A DNA stretch of 64,000 nucleotides, taken from assembly GCF_013044515.1 (NCBI RefSeq), contig NZ_JABEPR010000001.1, positions 496,001-560,000 of the forward strand, given 5' to 3'. The DNA is from Sphingomonas sp. ID1715. Its GTDB lineage: Bacteria > Pseudomonadota > Alphaproteobacteria > Sphingomonadales > Sphingomonadaceae. Made by a program: the position numbers and the translations under genes. Under the pieces are notes generated by a model. That model did no database searches, was not told the origin of the DNA, and saw only the letters and a program-made list of their open reading frames with translations. Shown here piece after piece: positions 47,580-56,529 of this stretch (position 1 is the first letter of the stretch; each line of letters starts with the position of its first letter).

Positions 47580-50120
47580 CTAGAAGCGATACCCTGCCCG
47601 GATCCCGATCGTACGCGGGGTCTGCACCACGGCGTAGGTTCGGCCATTGTTGACCGGCAGACACTGGCCGCACTGCACGTAGCGCGTGATCTGCGCCCGC
47701 TCGTCGAACGCATTCTGGATGAACAGTTCGGCGGTGAACTTCCGCCAGGCCGTGCCCAGCATGAAGTCCGCCGTCGTCCAGGGCGGCAGCCGCCCGATGC
47801 CGAGGCGCGGACTATTGCCGCTGCTGTCGACGAACCGGATGTCCGATGCGGCGGAACTGGCGTGCGAAACGACCCCCTGGACATAGGGCTTCAGGTCGCT
47901 GCCGGTTTCGAACTGGTAGCGCACATTGCCGCTGAACTTAAACCGGGGCGTGATGGGCAGCCGGGTGCCGCGTGGCGAAGATATATTGTCCGCCGTTCCG
48001 CAGTTGGTCGAACCGGTGTCCGCGATGCAAAGGTCTTGGCGAGTCTTGGCGTCGATATAGGCGGCGCTGCCGGATAGCGTCAGCCCCACAACGGGGTTCC
48101 AGGTGAAATCCGTTTCGATGCCGCGGATGCGGGCATTGGGTCCGTTGTGGATTTCGGTGAAGCTGTTTTCGCCGAGGAAGCTGAACTGGAACTGCTTCCA
48201 CTTCTGCTGGAAGATGGCGCCGTTCCAGCGCAGCGTGTTGCCCCAGGTGGTCTTCCAGCCAAGCTCGTAATTGATCAGGAAGTCGGGATCATAGGGCGCG
48301 ACCGTGCCGCGCCGATTGATGCCGCCGGGGCGGAAACCCTTGGACCAGGTGGCGTAGAGCAATTTGCCCTCTGCCGGCTTCCAGTTGAGGTTCAGGCGGT
48401 AGAGGACGCCATCGTCCTTGGTCCGCTTGGGCACCAATTTGCCGTTCTTGAAGTCCGCAAGGTTGGTGCACGGGCTGCCGTTCACCGCCGCCGGCAACAG
48501 GCTGACGGTGTTGTTGCTGCCGTTGATCACCTCGCGAAGCGTCCGCCCGTCAGTCGTGTAGCATCCCGCGACGCCGGTCCGGGAAGATCCCGCCGCGTTG
48601 AACGGGCCGGCCGTGAAGGGGCGGCCATCGTCGGGGTCGATGCCTGGGTTCCTGCCGAAGCCGAAGAAGCCGATCAGCGTGTTGTCGAATTTATACCCGC
48701 GCAGGCCGCCGGTCAGCGTCAGCGTCGGCGTGATGTCGTAGCTCGCCTCGCCGAAGATCGCATAGTCGCGATCGACGCGCCTCTGCTGCGTCAGCCACAG
48801 CGTGCCCGGGAAGCCGTTCACCGAAACCGCGGAGCCGAGATTGTCGACCTTGTAGTCCTGATGGATCAGGTTCGACTGGCGCTGGTAGAAGAGGCCGCCG
48901 ACGATGCGGAACGGCTCTTCCGAAGGCGAGGCGATGCGGAGTTCCTGGCTGACCCGCTTGAAATGGTCGCTGCCTTCGATGCGCTGGACCGGCACCACGT
49001 TGTTCCCGGCATTGTCCTGGTAATAGAAATAGCCGGCAAGGCCCCCGTAATCGGCGTAGAGCGCGTCATAGACCTCCGCATAGTCGGTATAGTCGGACGA
49101 GCTGTTGCGCTTGCGGTCGAGATAGGCGCCGGCATAGGTCAGGTCCCAATTGCCGATCTTGCCCTGCACCGTCAGCGCCGCCTGATACCAGCGGTCGTGG
49201 TTATTCTCGGGGAAGAAGCGGTTGACCTTCAGGTCGCCGAGCCGCTCCTCATAGCCGAAGGAGCCTTTCGATTTCTGGTCCTGGCCGAACAAGGACGCGG
49301 TCGCGGTCCAGTCGTCGGACAGGTCGATGCCGAGTGCCAGGCGCCCGCCATAGGTATCGACCTCGTTGAAGTCCTTCTTGGCGATCGCATTGTTGTTGAT
49401 CGACAGGCCGCCGAGGAAGTTGCGAGTTGCCGGCACATTGTCGATAAAGCCGGCGTCGTGCTGGTAAAAGCCGACCGCCCGCAGCGCGATCATGTCGTTG
49501 AGCGGCACGTTGACGAAGCCTTCGACCTTGCCGCCCTGCCCGCCCTTGCGGACCGTGTTCGCCTCGACGTCGAACCCACCCTCGAACCCAGCCGTGTTCG
49601 GCTTGTTGGTGATGATGCGGATTGTTCCAGCCTCGGACGAGGCGCCGTAGAGCGTGCCCTGGGGGCCGGACAGTGCCTCGATGCGGGCAATGTCGTAGAT
49701 ATGGATGTCGAGCGTGCCGCCGATGGTCGTGATCGGCTGTTCGTCGAGATAGAAGCCGACCGACGGCAGCGAACCGGAGTGATTGCCGTCGCCGCCGGAC
49801 GCAACACCGCGGATGTAGACGGTCGAGGTGCCCGGCGTTGCCGTCTGGAAGGCCACGCTCGGCAGCAGCCGCGTATAGTCGTTGAAGTCGGAGACGTTCA
49901 GCTGCTCGAGCTTTTGCGTGCCCAGCGCCTGCACGCTGATCGGCACGTTCTGCAGGCTCTCCTCGCGCTTCTGCGCGGTGACGATTATGTCGCCGATTGC
50001 CTCGTTGCCGGACGCCTCCGCCTGTTCCTTCTGCTGCTGATCCTGCGCAAGCGCGGTGCCCGCCAGTGCCGAGCTGCCGAGCAGCGCCACCATCACCGGA
50101 GTCCAAGTCTTTCGGCGCAC
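47580..50120 (-). CDS. TonB-dependent outer-membrane receptor
   Basis: An 846-residue receptor: signal peptide to about residue 26 (SSALAGTALAQ), a TonB-box region (GDIIVTAQKREESLQNVP), a plug domain at about 50-170 (TSTVYIRGV, GPQGTLYGASSEAGTIRIITNKP), and a 22-strand barrel ending in GIRAGYRF. GTG 50120 with GGGGAGACG before it is the best start; the frame is open further to a TTG. The ligand cannot be predicted. A TPR-sulfotransferase gene follows upstream, a recurrent pairing in sphingomonads. Confidence 0.94.
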   Translation of the reverse strand: MRRKTWTPVMVALLGSSALAGTALAQDQQQKEQAEASGNEAIGDIIVTAQKREESLQNVPISVQALGTQKLEQLNVSDFNDYTRLLPSVAFQTATPGTSTVYIRGVASGGDGNHSGSLPSVGFYLDEQPITTIGGTLDIHIYDIARIEALSGPQGTLYGASSEAGTIRIITNKPNTAGFEGGFDVEANTVRKGGQGGKVEGFVNVPLNDMIALRAVGFYQHDAGFIDNVPATRNFLGGLSINNNAIAKKDFNEVDTYGGRLALGIDLSDDWTATASLFGQDQKSKGSFGYEERLGDLKVNRFFPENNHDRWYQAALTVQGKIGNWDLTYAGAYLDRKRNSSSDYTDYAEVYDALYADYGGLAGYFYYQDNAGNNVVPVQRIEGSDHFKRVSQELRIASPSEEPFRIVGGLFYQRQSNLIHQDYKVDNLGSAVSVNGFPGTLWLTQQRRVDRDYAIFGEASYDITPTLTLTGGLRGYKFDNTLIGFFGFGRNPGIDPDDGRPFTAGPFNAAGSSRTGVAGCYTTDGRTLREVINGSNNTVSLLPAAVNGSPCTNLADFKNGKLVPKRTKDDGVLYRLNLNWKPAEGKLLYATWSKGFRPGGINRRGTVAPYDPDFLINYELGWKTTWGNTLRWNGAIFQQKWKQFQFSFLGENSFTEIHNGPNARIRGIETDFTWNPVVGLTLSGSAAYIDAKTRQDLCIADTGSTNCGTADNISSPRGTRLPITPRFKFSGNVRYQFETGSDLKPYVQGVVSHASSAASDIRFVDSSGNSPRLGIGRLPPWTTADFMLGTAWRKFTAELFIQNAFDERAQITRYVQCGQCLPVNNGRTYAVVQTPRTIGIRAGYRF

Positions 50121-50225
50121 AAGCGTCTCCCCAATCCCGTACCCGGGGCAGAGGCTCGTCCGCTTTGCCGCTCCCGTCAAAGGGGAACGGCGGAAAAGCG
50201 TCAGTTTCGGAAGAACCTGTTGCGC

Positions 50226-51926
50226 TTATGCAACGGTCAAAAGGGCCGGCACCTCGGGATAGGTGTCCAGCACATCGCCAAGCGCCTGCTTCAGCGGGTC
50301 GAGCCACGGTTCGAAGGGCTTCCATGGCTCCAGCCCTTCGCGATTGATGGGGCGGCGCACCTGTTCTGAGCTCGCGGTGCGAACGGCGCGCTCGGTTTCC
50401 CAGAAGCGCAGGCAGGGCTCTTCGAACGGCAGGCGCATGGCGGCGAGCAGCGCGCGGATCTCCGCTTCCGTGTCGTCGACCAGGCGTTCGTAGATGATGC
50501 GGTGGACATGGCCGGGCAGCACCCGGTCGAAATGCGCCATCAGCGCGACATAGCTGGCATAGTAATGACCCACATCGGCCAGGCCGTAGGTGAAGCTCTG
50601 CCCCCGCGCGAAATGCTGCTTGAAGTTGGAGAAGCAGCTGGCGAGCGGGTGGCGGCGCGCATCGACGATTCTGGCATGAGGCAGGATCAGCCGGATCAGT
50701 CCGACATGCGCCCAATTGTTCGGCAGTTTGTCGATGAAGAAGGGCCGGTCGGTCTTCCGCTGAACGCGCGTGCGGTCGAGATACTCCTCGCCCAGCGCGC
50801 GCACCTGATCGCGGGTGAGCTCGGCGACCGAAGTCTCGCCGGCCCCGATCCGTGCGGCAATGGCCGGAATGTCCGGCAGCTCCATCGTCCCTTCGACCTG
50901 GCTGTGGCTCGCGAGAATCTGCTCGACGAGCGTCGATCCCGCGCGCGGCATGCCGAGAATGAAGATCGGATCGGGCGCCGGGCAGCCCCAGCCTGTCCGT
51001 GCGGCGAAGAAGTCGGGCGTGTAGATCGCCTTGGCCCGCGCCACCTGCTCCGCCGTGTCGGCCGAATCATAGGGTAGCTGGCGGCGACGAATGGCATTGC
51101 CTTCGGCATAGTGACGGAAGGCCGGCTCCGCGTCGCGCCGATCCTCATGTGCCTTGCCGAGAGCGAAATGCAGGTGCAGCCGATCGTCGTCGGACAGGCC
51201 GGGCCGGTCGAGCGCCGCCGTCATGGCGTTCACATCTTCATCCGAGAAGCGTACCGTCTTCAGATTGGCGAGGCTCCACCAGACCTCGCCCATTTCCGGC
51301 CGGATCGCTGTCGCGCGACGATAGGCGGTGATCGCCTCTTCCGTCCGGCCGACGGTCTTCAGCACATGGCCATAGCTCATCCAGACCTTTGGCTGATCGG
51401 GCGCCTGGGCCAGCACCGCTTCATAGAGGGTGATCGCTTCGTCGAACTCCCCGATCCTGCCGAGCGCCGCAGCGCGCAGATTGGCGTGGCTGAGGTTGTC
51501 GGGATCGTCGCCGACCAGCCGGTCGAGCTCGGCCAGCGCCTCGACCGAGCGGTTCTGGCGGTGAAGCACGGTGGCGAGGTTGGCGCGCGCGGGACGGAAT
51601 GCGGGAGCCAGTTCGAGCGCGCGGCGGAGCAACGCCTCGGCATCGCGGTAACGGCCGAGCCGGCCGGCAAGTTCTGCCATCATGCGGATCGCGGCGACGT
51701 CGAACGGGTCGTCGCGCAGCCGGGGCCGAAGCAGTTGCTCCGCGGCCCGCAAATCCCCCTCGACCAGCGCCGCCGCTGCCTCGATCAGCACCGGGTCGGT
51801 GACCGATGCGTCGATCGCAGCCAGTTCGAACCGCTCGCCCTCCTCGTGCCGCCCCGCCTTGCGGGCCGCCAAGGCGGCCCGGCGCAGGGCACGGGGATCA
51901 GGTGCGGCAGGGGCGAAGGCAGGCAT
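50226..51926 (-). CDS. TPR-repeat sulfotransferase-domain protein
   Basis: A 566-residue protein with an N-terminal array of TPR repeats (about 20-270) and a C-terminal sulfotransferase domain (about 295-530). The PAPS-binding motif FILGMPRAGSTLVEQIL is at about 307-323, and the 3'-phosphate-binding region (ARRHPLASCFS) near 415. It has no signal peptide. Such proteins are typically next to TonB-dependent receptors in sphingomonads, as here. The start is uncertain: ATG 51926 is used, without a clear ribosome binding site. Confidence 0.85.
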   Translation of the reverse strand: MPAFAPAAPDPRALRRAALAARKAGRHEEGERFELAAIDASVTDPVLIEAAAALVEGDLRAAEQLLRPRLRDDPFDVAAIRMMAELAGRLGRYRDAEALLRRALELAPAFRPARANLATVLHRQNRSVEALAELDRLVGDDPDNLSHANLRAAALGRIGEFDEAITLYEAVLAQAPDQPKVWMSYGHVLKTVGRTEEAITAYRRATAIRPEMGEVWWSLANLKTVRFSDEDVNAMTAALDRPGLSDDDRLHLHFALGKAHEDRRDAEPAFRHYAEGNAIRRRQLPYDSADTAEQVARAKAIYTPDFFAARTGWGCPAPDPIFILGMPRAGSTLVEQILASHSQVEGTMELPDIPAIAARIGAGETSVAELTRDQVRALGEEYLDRTRVQRKTDRPFFIDKLPNNWAHVGLIRLILPHARIVDARRHPLASCFSNFKQHFARGQSFTYGLADVGHYYASYVALMAHFDRVLPGHVHRIIYERLVDDTEAEIRALLAAMRLPFEEPCLRFWETERAVRTASSEQVRRPINREGLEPWKPFEPWLDPLKQALGDVLDTYPEVPALLTVA

Positions 51927-51994
51927 CGTCACCGATGTGCCGGGAACCGCCGGAGACCGCAACGGCAAGCGGGCTTCGCAGCCCGCCTGTCGCG

Positions 51995-52582
51995 TCAGGC
52001 CATCACTGCCTTCACGACGCCGCGACGCCGGGCCGCGAAGCCGGTGGCGCCAAAGCCGACGATCATTAGCGCCCAGCTCGCCGGTTCCGGCACCGCCGCG
52101 ATGGTAACGCGGTAATTGTCGAACGGGCGCACCGGGTTCGAGTTGCGCGGCGTCGTCGAGAGGTCGAAGGTGCCGAGCTGGAAGATGGCCTTGTTCTGCG
52201 CGCGCGGCAGCGACGTGTTGAACGACGTATTCGTGATCAGCACCGTGTTCTTCAGCTCCACCACACCGGCCGGGCCGGTGAAGCTGAGGCCACCCTGCTG
52301 GGTCGAGGTGAAGAAGGTGATGGGCGTGTTGACCGTCCCCGAGCCGACATTCGGCACGCCACTATAGGTGACTGCGATGCGCGGCGAGAGGGTGCCGTTG
52401 CCATAGGTCACCTGGGCCGGCAGCACGATGTCGGGCACCCGGTCTTCGTCGATCTGGAAGCTGAAATCGCCCTTGTCGTTGACATCGCCGACATTGGTGA
52501 TGGTGAACTGCAGGACCCGGGCCGAAGCCGGGGCTCCGGCGAGAGCGAGGGCGGCGACCGCCCCGAGAAGAATGGCTTTCAT
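51995..52582 (-). CDS. PEPxxWA-CTERM sorting-domain protein
   Basis: A 195-residue exported protein with signal peptide (MKAILLGAVAALALAGAPASA) and a C-terminal sorting tail VPEPASWALMIVGFG-ATGFAARRR, the PEPxxWA-CTERM form processed by an exosortase-like system. The centre is beta-rich. GAGGAC precedes ATG 52582. It lies 28 bp after the nuclease gene on the same strand, so the two may share one transcript. Confidence 0.92.
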   Translation of the reverse strand: MKAILLGAVAALALAGAPASARVLQFTITNVGDVNDKGDFSFQIDEDRVPDIVLPAQVTYGNGTLSPRIAVTYSGVPNVGSGTVNTPITFFTSTQQGGLSFTGPAGVVELKNTVLITNTSFNTSLPRAQNKAIFQLGTFDLSTTPRNSNPVRPFDNYRVTIAAVPEPASWALMIVGFGATGFAARRRGVVKAVMA

Positions 52583-52610
52583 GATGATGTCCTCGTGAGA
52601 TGGGGCCGGA

Positions 52611-55358
52611 TCAGGCGATCGCGAACCACTGGTCGGAATAGATGAACTGCCGCGCCATGATCGGCGCTTCGGCATAGGCGGCGTCGAACGCGACCGTTTG
52701 GAAGGCCGGCACCGCCGACCCGCCGAGCTGGAAGACGGCGAGCAGCGGATCGTGATCAGTCGACAGCTGGAGGTCCGGCGTTTGCTCGGCGTTCAGGTGC
52801 ACCGGCTGGAACTCGGCGACCTGATACAGATTATTGGTCGCCACGATGTGGTCGATCTGCTGCAGATTGCCGTCGAAGATGTAGGAGTAGCGCTCTTCGG
52901 GTGCGATCAGGTTGTTCAGGTCCTTGAGCTGGCCGCTCGCGGTGAGCGCGGTGACGCCCCCTTCCCAGCTGAAGCCGTTGAAATCGCCCAGTACCGCGAT
53001 CTTGGCCGACGGATCGGCCGCAAGCTCACCATTGATCCAGATCTTCACCGCCTGCGACTGCGCGGTGCGTGCGGCATCGCCCGCATCCGACGGCGGCTGG
53101 GTGGCGCCGCACAGCCCATCGGATCCGAGGCGCGAGGTTGAGTGCACATTCACCAACGTGACCTCCTCGCCGTTAAACGAGAAGGTCGCCGCCAGCGGCT
53201 TGCGCGTGCCGTTGAAGATCGGATCGTTGATCAGCTGAAGGGATCCATCGACCAGAGACACGCGGCTCGGATCGTAGAAATAGCCGTTGCGGATGTTGCC
53301 ATTGGGCTCGCCGCCGGTCGAGTTGTTCGCGGTCGGCGCGATCTCGACATAGGCATATTGCGGGCCGCCAAACTCCATCATCGCATCGATCAGCGACTGG
53401 GCGGTGGCCACGCCCGAGAGGCTGCCGCCGGCCTCGGCGCCATTGGCATCCTGGATTTCCTGCGCGGCGATGATGTCGGGCGCGTTCAAGTTGAAAAGGA
53501 TATCGCTCGCCAGCGAGTAGATCTTGGCCGGATCGTCGGAGGCGGAGAAGTTCTCCATATTGTAGGTGGCGACCGACAATTTGTCGTCGGCCTCGTAGAT
53601 CGAGGCATAGTCGCGCCACAACGTCACATCCTCGGTGACCGAGACAGGCGCGGTGACGAGCAATTCGTAGGACTGGAAGGCGTAGCTCATCACGCCGCTG
53701 ACGTCGCTCAGGCGGTCGCCGATCGTGTAGTTCGCCTGGAAGCCGGTGAAGAGACCGGTGTCGTCGTCGATCTGCAGCCGCTCGGGATTATAGTCGCCGG
53801 CAGACAGGGTCAGGCCGCCGCGCGCGCTCTGGCCTGTCGAGCCGACCCCGCCGCTCGCGACCACATAAGTCTCGCCGAACTCGTTGGTGTTCGAAATCGC
53901 GATTGGCGCGTCGATGGTGACGAACATGCCTTCGAGCGATTCATAGAAGTCGATGCCGTCGGTGGCCGGGTCGTACGATGTGAAGCCGTCATTCTCGATC
54001 ACCGAGGTCGGCGGATGGATGCCGCCCTCGCCGATCACCGTCGCCTCGATCGTGCCCTGGCCGAGCTTCGCGATCACCGGCGAGGTCAGTTCGGTAATCG
54101 TCAGGTTGCGGTTGTCGTTGCCGGCGAGGAACTCCGTCACCCGCGCATCGACCTCGAGCAGGTCGCCGACCGCGATCCCGCTGGGCGCCGCACCTGTGAA
54201 GACGAGGATGCCGTCCGACGTGCGCGCGTCGCCATCAGTCTGGCCGGCGGCGCTCTGCAGGTAGAAGCCGTTCGAATCGATCGCGGTGACCACGCCGCGG
54301 GTCAGCACATGAGCGCCGACATAGGTGCTTGTGTGGCCCAGCCCCTGGATGTCGCCGATCTTGAGCGTCAGCAGCCCCTCGGTCGTGAAGTCGAGCGCAC
54401 CTTCGGGCAGGCCGGCGAAGCTGTTGCCGGCCGCATCCTTCACGATGCCGGCGGGTGCCGTCAGGGTGTATTTGGTGGCGGCGAGCAGATTCGTCGCCGG
54501 GTCAATGGTCACCGTGTTGCCGCTGATCGTCACCTGGGGATTGGTGATGTCGAACACACGGATGTCGCTGCCGCCGTTCGACAGGGTGAAGCTACCGCTG
54601 CCCGCCTGCACGGCTTCCGAAAAGCGCAGCACGATGTTGCCGGCCGGATCGACCGCCACTGCGTTGTCGTCCGGATCGCTGGGGTTGAAGGCAGCAAGCG
54701 TCGGCGCCGTGGTGTCGGCCGCCAGGGTCTGGCTGGAAACGACGATGTCGTCGATGCCGATCGTCTCGTCATTGCCGGCGGCGTTCGTGGTGATCACGCG
54801 AACCTGCACGTCGGATGCATTATTGGCGAGCGCCGGCAGGATCAGGTCGACGGCGGTGACCTGAGTCGCGCTACCCGCGGTGGTCACGTCGCCGAAATAG
54901 CCGATATTGGTCCAGGCGCCGCCGCCGACGCGGCACTGGATGGCGACCTGCTGCACCGCATTGTCGGCCGAGGAGTCGAGATCGCGGATGTTGCACTGGA
55001 AACGGATATTCTCGACGCCGGTCGCGTCGAAATAGGCGACGATCGACGGCGCATCGGCGGTGCCGGAGCCGTTGAGGCCAATCGTGCGATCGGCCAGCGT
55101 GTCGAACTCGATCACCCCGCCCGACAGGTTCGAAGCGCTCGGATTCGTCTGATTGGCGACGACGTTGAGCACCACTTCCGACGTGTTGGCGCCGATAATC
55201 GTGCGGGGATCTACCCCGGTCGAGGTCACCACATCGTCGCCGCGATAGCCCATGATGCTCGCCACCTGCGACCAGTCATTGTTCGCGGTGATCAGATTCG
55301 CGTTGCTCCAATCCTGCCGGAACGTCCCGTCCGACAGCCGATACCGTGCGCTCGTCAT
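52611..55358 (-). CDS. Large extracellular nuclease (endonuclease/exonuclease/phosphatase domain)
   Basis: A 915-residue protein. Order: N-terminal beta domain (1-215), a SbsA/Big_5-type Ig domain (about 215-330, DTTAPTLAAFNPSDPDDNAVAV), an OB-like DNA-binding segment (330-590, GLGHTSTYVGAHVLTRGVVTAI), then the nuclease domain (600-890) with SVATYNMENF, IIAAQEIQD, LVNVHSTS, VLGDFNGF and STDHDPLLA, the catalytic motifs of the ExeM/NucH group. No N-terminal signal peptide is seen, so export may use a type I system. A Pho box lies 45 bp upstream, suggesting phosphate-starvation control and use of extracellular DNA as phosphorus source. Confidence 0.9.
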   Translation of the reverse strand: MTSARYRLSDGTFRQDWSNANLITANNDWSQVASIMGYRGDDVVTSTGVDPRTIIGANTSEVVLNVVANQTNPSASNLSGGVIEFDTLADRTIGLNGSGTADAPSIVAYFDATGVENIRFQCNIRDLDSSADNAVQQVAIQCRVGGGAWTNIGYFGDVTTAGSATQVTAVDLILPALANNASDVQVRVITTNAAGNDETIGIDDIVVSSQTLAADTTAPTLAAFNPSDPDDNAVAVDPAGNIVLRFSEAVQAGSGSFTLSNGGSDIRVFDITNPQVTISGNTVTIDPATNLLAATKYTLTAPAGIVKDAAGNSFAGLPEGALDFTTEGLLTLKIGDIQGLGHTSTYVGAHVLTRGVVTAIDSNGFYLQSAAGQTDGDARTSDGILVFTGAAPSGIAVGDLLEVDARVTEFLAGNDNRNLTITELTSPVIAKLGQGTIEATVIGEGGIHPPTSVIENDGFTSYDPATDGIDFYESLEGMFVTIDAPIAISNTNEFGETYVVASGGVGSTGQSARGGLTLSAGDYNPERLQIDDDTGLFTGFQANYTIGDRLSDVSGVMSYAFQSYELLVTAPVSVTEDVTLWRDYASIYEADDKLSVATYNMENFSASDDPAKIYSLASDILFNLNAPDIIAAQEIQDANGAEAGGSLSGVATAQSLIDAMMEFGGPQYAYVEIAPTANNSTGGEPNGNIRNGYFYDPSRVSLVDGSLQLINDPIFNGTRKPLAATFSFNGEEVTLVNVHSTSRLGSDGLCGATQPPSDAGDAARTAQSQAVKIWINGELAADPSAKIAVLGDFNGFSWEGGVTALTASGQLKDLNNLIAPEERYSYIFDGNLQQIDHIVATNNLYQVAEFQPVHLNAEQTPDLQLSTDHDPLLAVFQLGGSAVPAFQTVAFDAAYAEAPIMARQFIYSDQWFAIA

Positions 55359-55385
55359 TGGCTACCCCTTTGTGAGTCGAGGGCT

Positions 55386-55420
55386 TGCCTAGCCCAGCTC
55401 AAATGACGGCGTCATGACAG
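55386..55420 (-). promoter_or_regulatory. Pho box and -10 of the extracellular nuclease
   Basis: On the minus strand CTGTCAT (55414-55420), four bases, and CCGTCAT (55403-55409) match the PhoB consensus CTGTCAT-N4-CTGTCAT with one mismatch. TAGGCA, a plausible -10, follows 11 bases later (55386-55391), the spacing of PhoB-activated promoters. Confidence 0.8.
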
Positions 55421-55740
55421 CAAGGTCGCGAAAACTGGGGATAAAGGCGATTGTGCCGAAAAGGGACGCTGGCTCAGTCGTCGGCGCCGGACGCCGCCGG
55501 ATCACGCCAGCATGCACTGCCGGCAAGCAGGCCGGCGCGACGCTTCACGCCCCGGCTCTCCAGCCCCGCAAGCGTGGCCAGGAAGCCGAGATACAGGCCG
55601 ACTGCAACACCGTGGATCAAACCGCACCTCTCTATAGATGGAGCTGCTTTACCTGTGCGTCTTCAGCGGCAGAAACGATCAGTGCCCGTCAGTTTGATCG
55701 GCTTCAGCGATCAGAACATGCCTGTTAGGAGAGGCTCGCG
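55421..55740. other. Intergenic region, no clear gene
   Basis: About 320 bases between the Pho box and the 96-residue gene. I see no RNA gene, terminator or repeat of the palindrome family. A 48-codon minus-strand frame from TTG 55620 to 55474 encodes a hydrophobic start (GVAVGLYLGFLATLAGL) after AGAGAGGTG; it could be a small membrane protein but the evidence is weak. Confidence 0.4.
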
Positions 55741-56031
55741 TCAGCCGGTCAGAGCGAAGGTCGATCCGGGCGCGAGCGGAGCGGTAACGATGCCGTGAGC
55801 GGAATAGCCCACGACGGCCGCCGAGCCTTGGGCTGCCTTTCGCAAGGCTTCGACCTTGATCGGGTCCACGCCACGGCGGCTCGGATCGACCGCCGCGTTA
55901 CGGTCGAACGGACCGGATTGCGGGTGAGCGGGGTCGATGTGCCGGCTTGCGAGCGTCACTTCCGCGCAGTTCATGCACGCATAGCCGTTCACGCGCACGG
56001 GAGAGGAATAATTCACGCCGCCGACGGCCAT
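55741..56031 (-). CDS. Small conserved-looking protein of unknown function
   Basis: A 96-residue soluble protein with CMNCAE, a CxxC pair near residue 19-22, and an Ala/Gly-rich C-terminal half (VVGYSAHGIVTAPLAPGS). AGGAGGCGTGCA precedes ATG 56031. The gene follows rplS on the same strand after its terminator. No family recognised; a metal or thiol role of the CxxC pair is possible. Confidence 0.65.
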   Translation of the reverse strand: MAVGGVNYSSPVRVNGYACMNCAEVTLASRHIDPAHPQSGPFDRNAAVDPSRRGVDPIKVEALRKAAQGSAAVVGYSAHGIVTAPLAPGSTFALTG

Positions 56032-56088
56032 TGCACGCCTCCTGCTCGAGCCGTGGAGCGTAGGGCCAAAACCTTGCCGAAACGAAAA

Positions 56089-56113
56089 GAGCCGGCGGAT
56101 GCCCCGCCGGCTC
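56089..56113 (-). terminator. Terminator of rplS
   Basis: Ten-base perfect arms (GAGCCGGCGG and CCGCCGGCTC) with a five-base loop; on the minus strand followed by TTTTCGTTTC. Confidence 0.9.
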
Positions 56114-56136
56114 GTGTCGCAACGCCGTTGCCCCGT

Positions 56137-56529
56137 TTATTCGGCGGCTTCGGCAGTCTTGGCCGGACGCGTGTCGCGGCGTTCGGCGATGCGGGCCGAC
56201 TTGCCGGTGCGGCCGCGCAGATAATAGAGCTTCGCGCGGCGGACGACGCCCTTGCGCACCACATCGATCGACTCGATGTTCGGCGAATAGAGCGGGAAGA
56301 CGCGCTCGACACCCTCGCCGAAGCTGATCTTGCGAACGGTGAAGCTGGAGCCCATGCCCTTGTTGGCGCGGGCGATGCACACGCCTTCATAGGCCTGGAC
56401 GCGGGTGCGGTCGCCTTCGACCACGCGCACGCCGACGCGCAGCGTGTCGCCGGGACGAAATTCGGGAATCTTCTTCGCTTCGTTGAACTTGGCGATCTGC
56501 TCGGCTTCGAGCGTCTGGATCAGGTTCAT
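56137..56529 (-). CDS. rplS: 50S ribosomal protein L19
   Basis: L19 sits at the 30S-50S interface. The 130-residue protein has the family core: [66 protein letters not shown] and [17 protein letters not shown] short Ala/Glu-rich tail follows. ATG 56529 overlaps the trmD stop (ATGA), so the pair is translationally coupled; a terminator follows. Confidence 0.98.
   Translation of the reverse strand: MNLIQTLEAEQIAKFNEAKKIPEFRPGDTLRVGVRVVEGDRTRVQAYEGVCIARANKGMGSSFTVRKISFGEGVERVFPLYSPNIESIDVVRKGVVRRAKLYYLRGRTGKSARIAERRDTRPAKTAEAAE

Noticed and set aside
48147-50369. Open frame of 740 codons opposite the TonB-dependent receptor
   Set aside because: Shadow of the receptor gene; no recognisable sequence.
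53142-55406. Open frame of 754 codons opposite the extracellular nuclease
   Set aside because: The sense strand has complete nuclease and Ig-like motifs; the antisense product is Arg/Asp-rich without domains.
55474-55620. 48-codon minus-strand frame with a hydrophobic segment
   Set aside because: TTG start, weak ribosome binding site, no conservation evidence; kept only as a note on the intergenic region.
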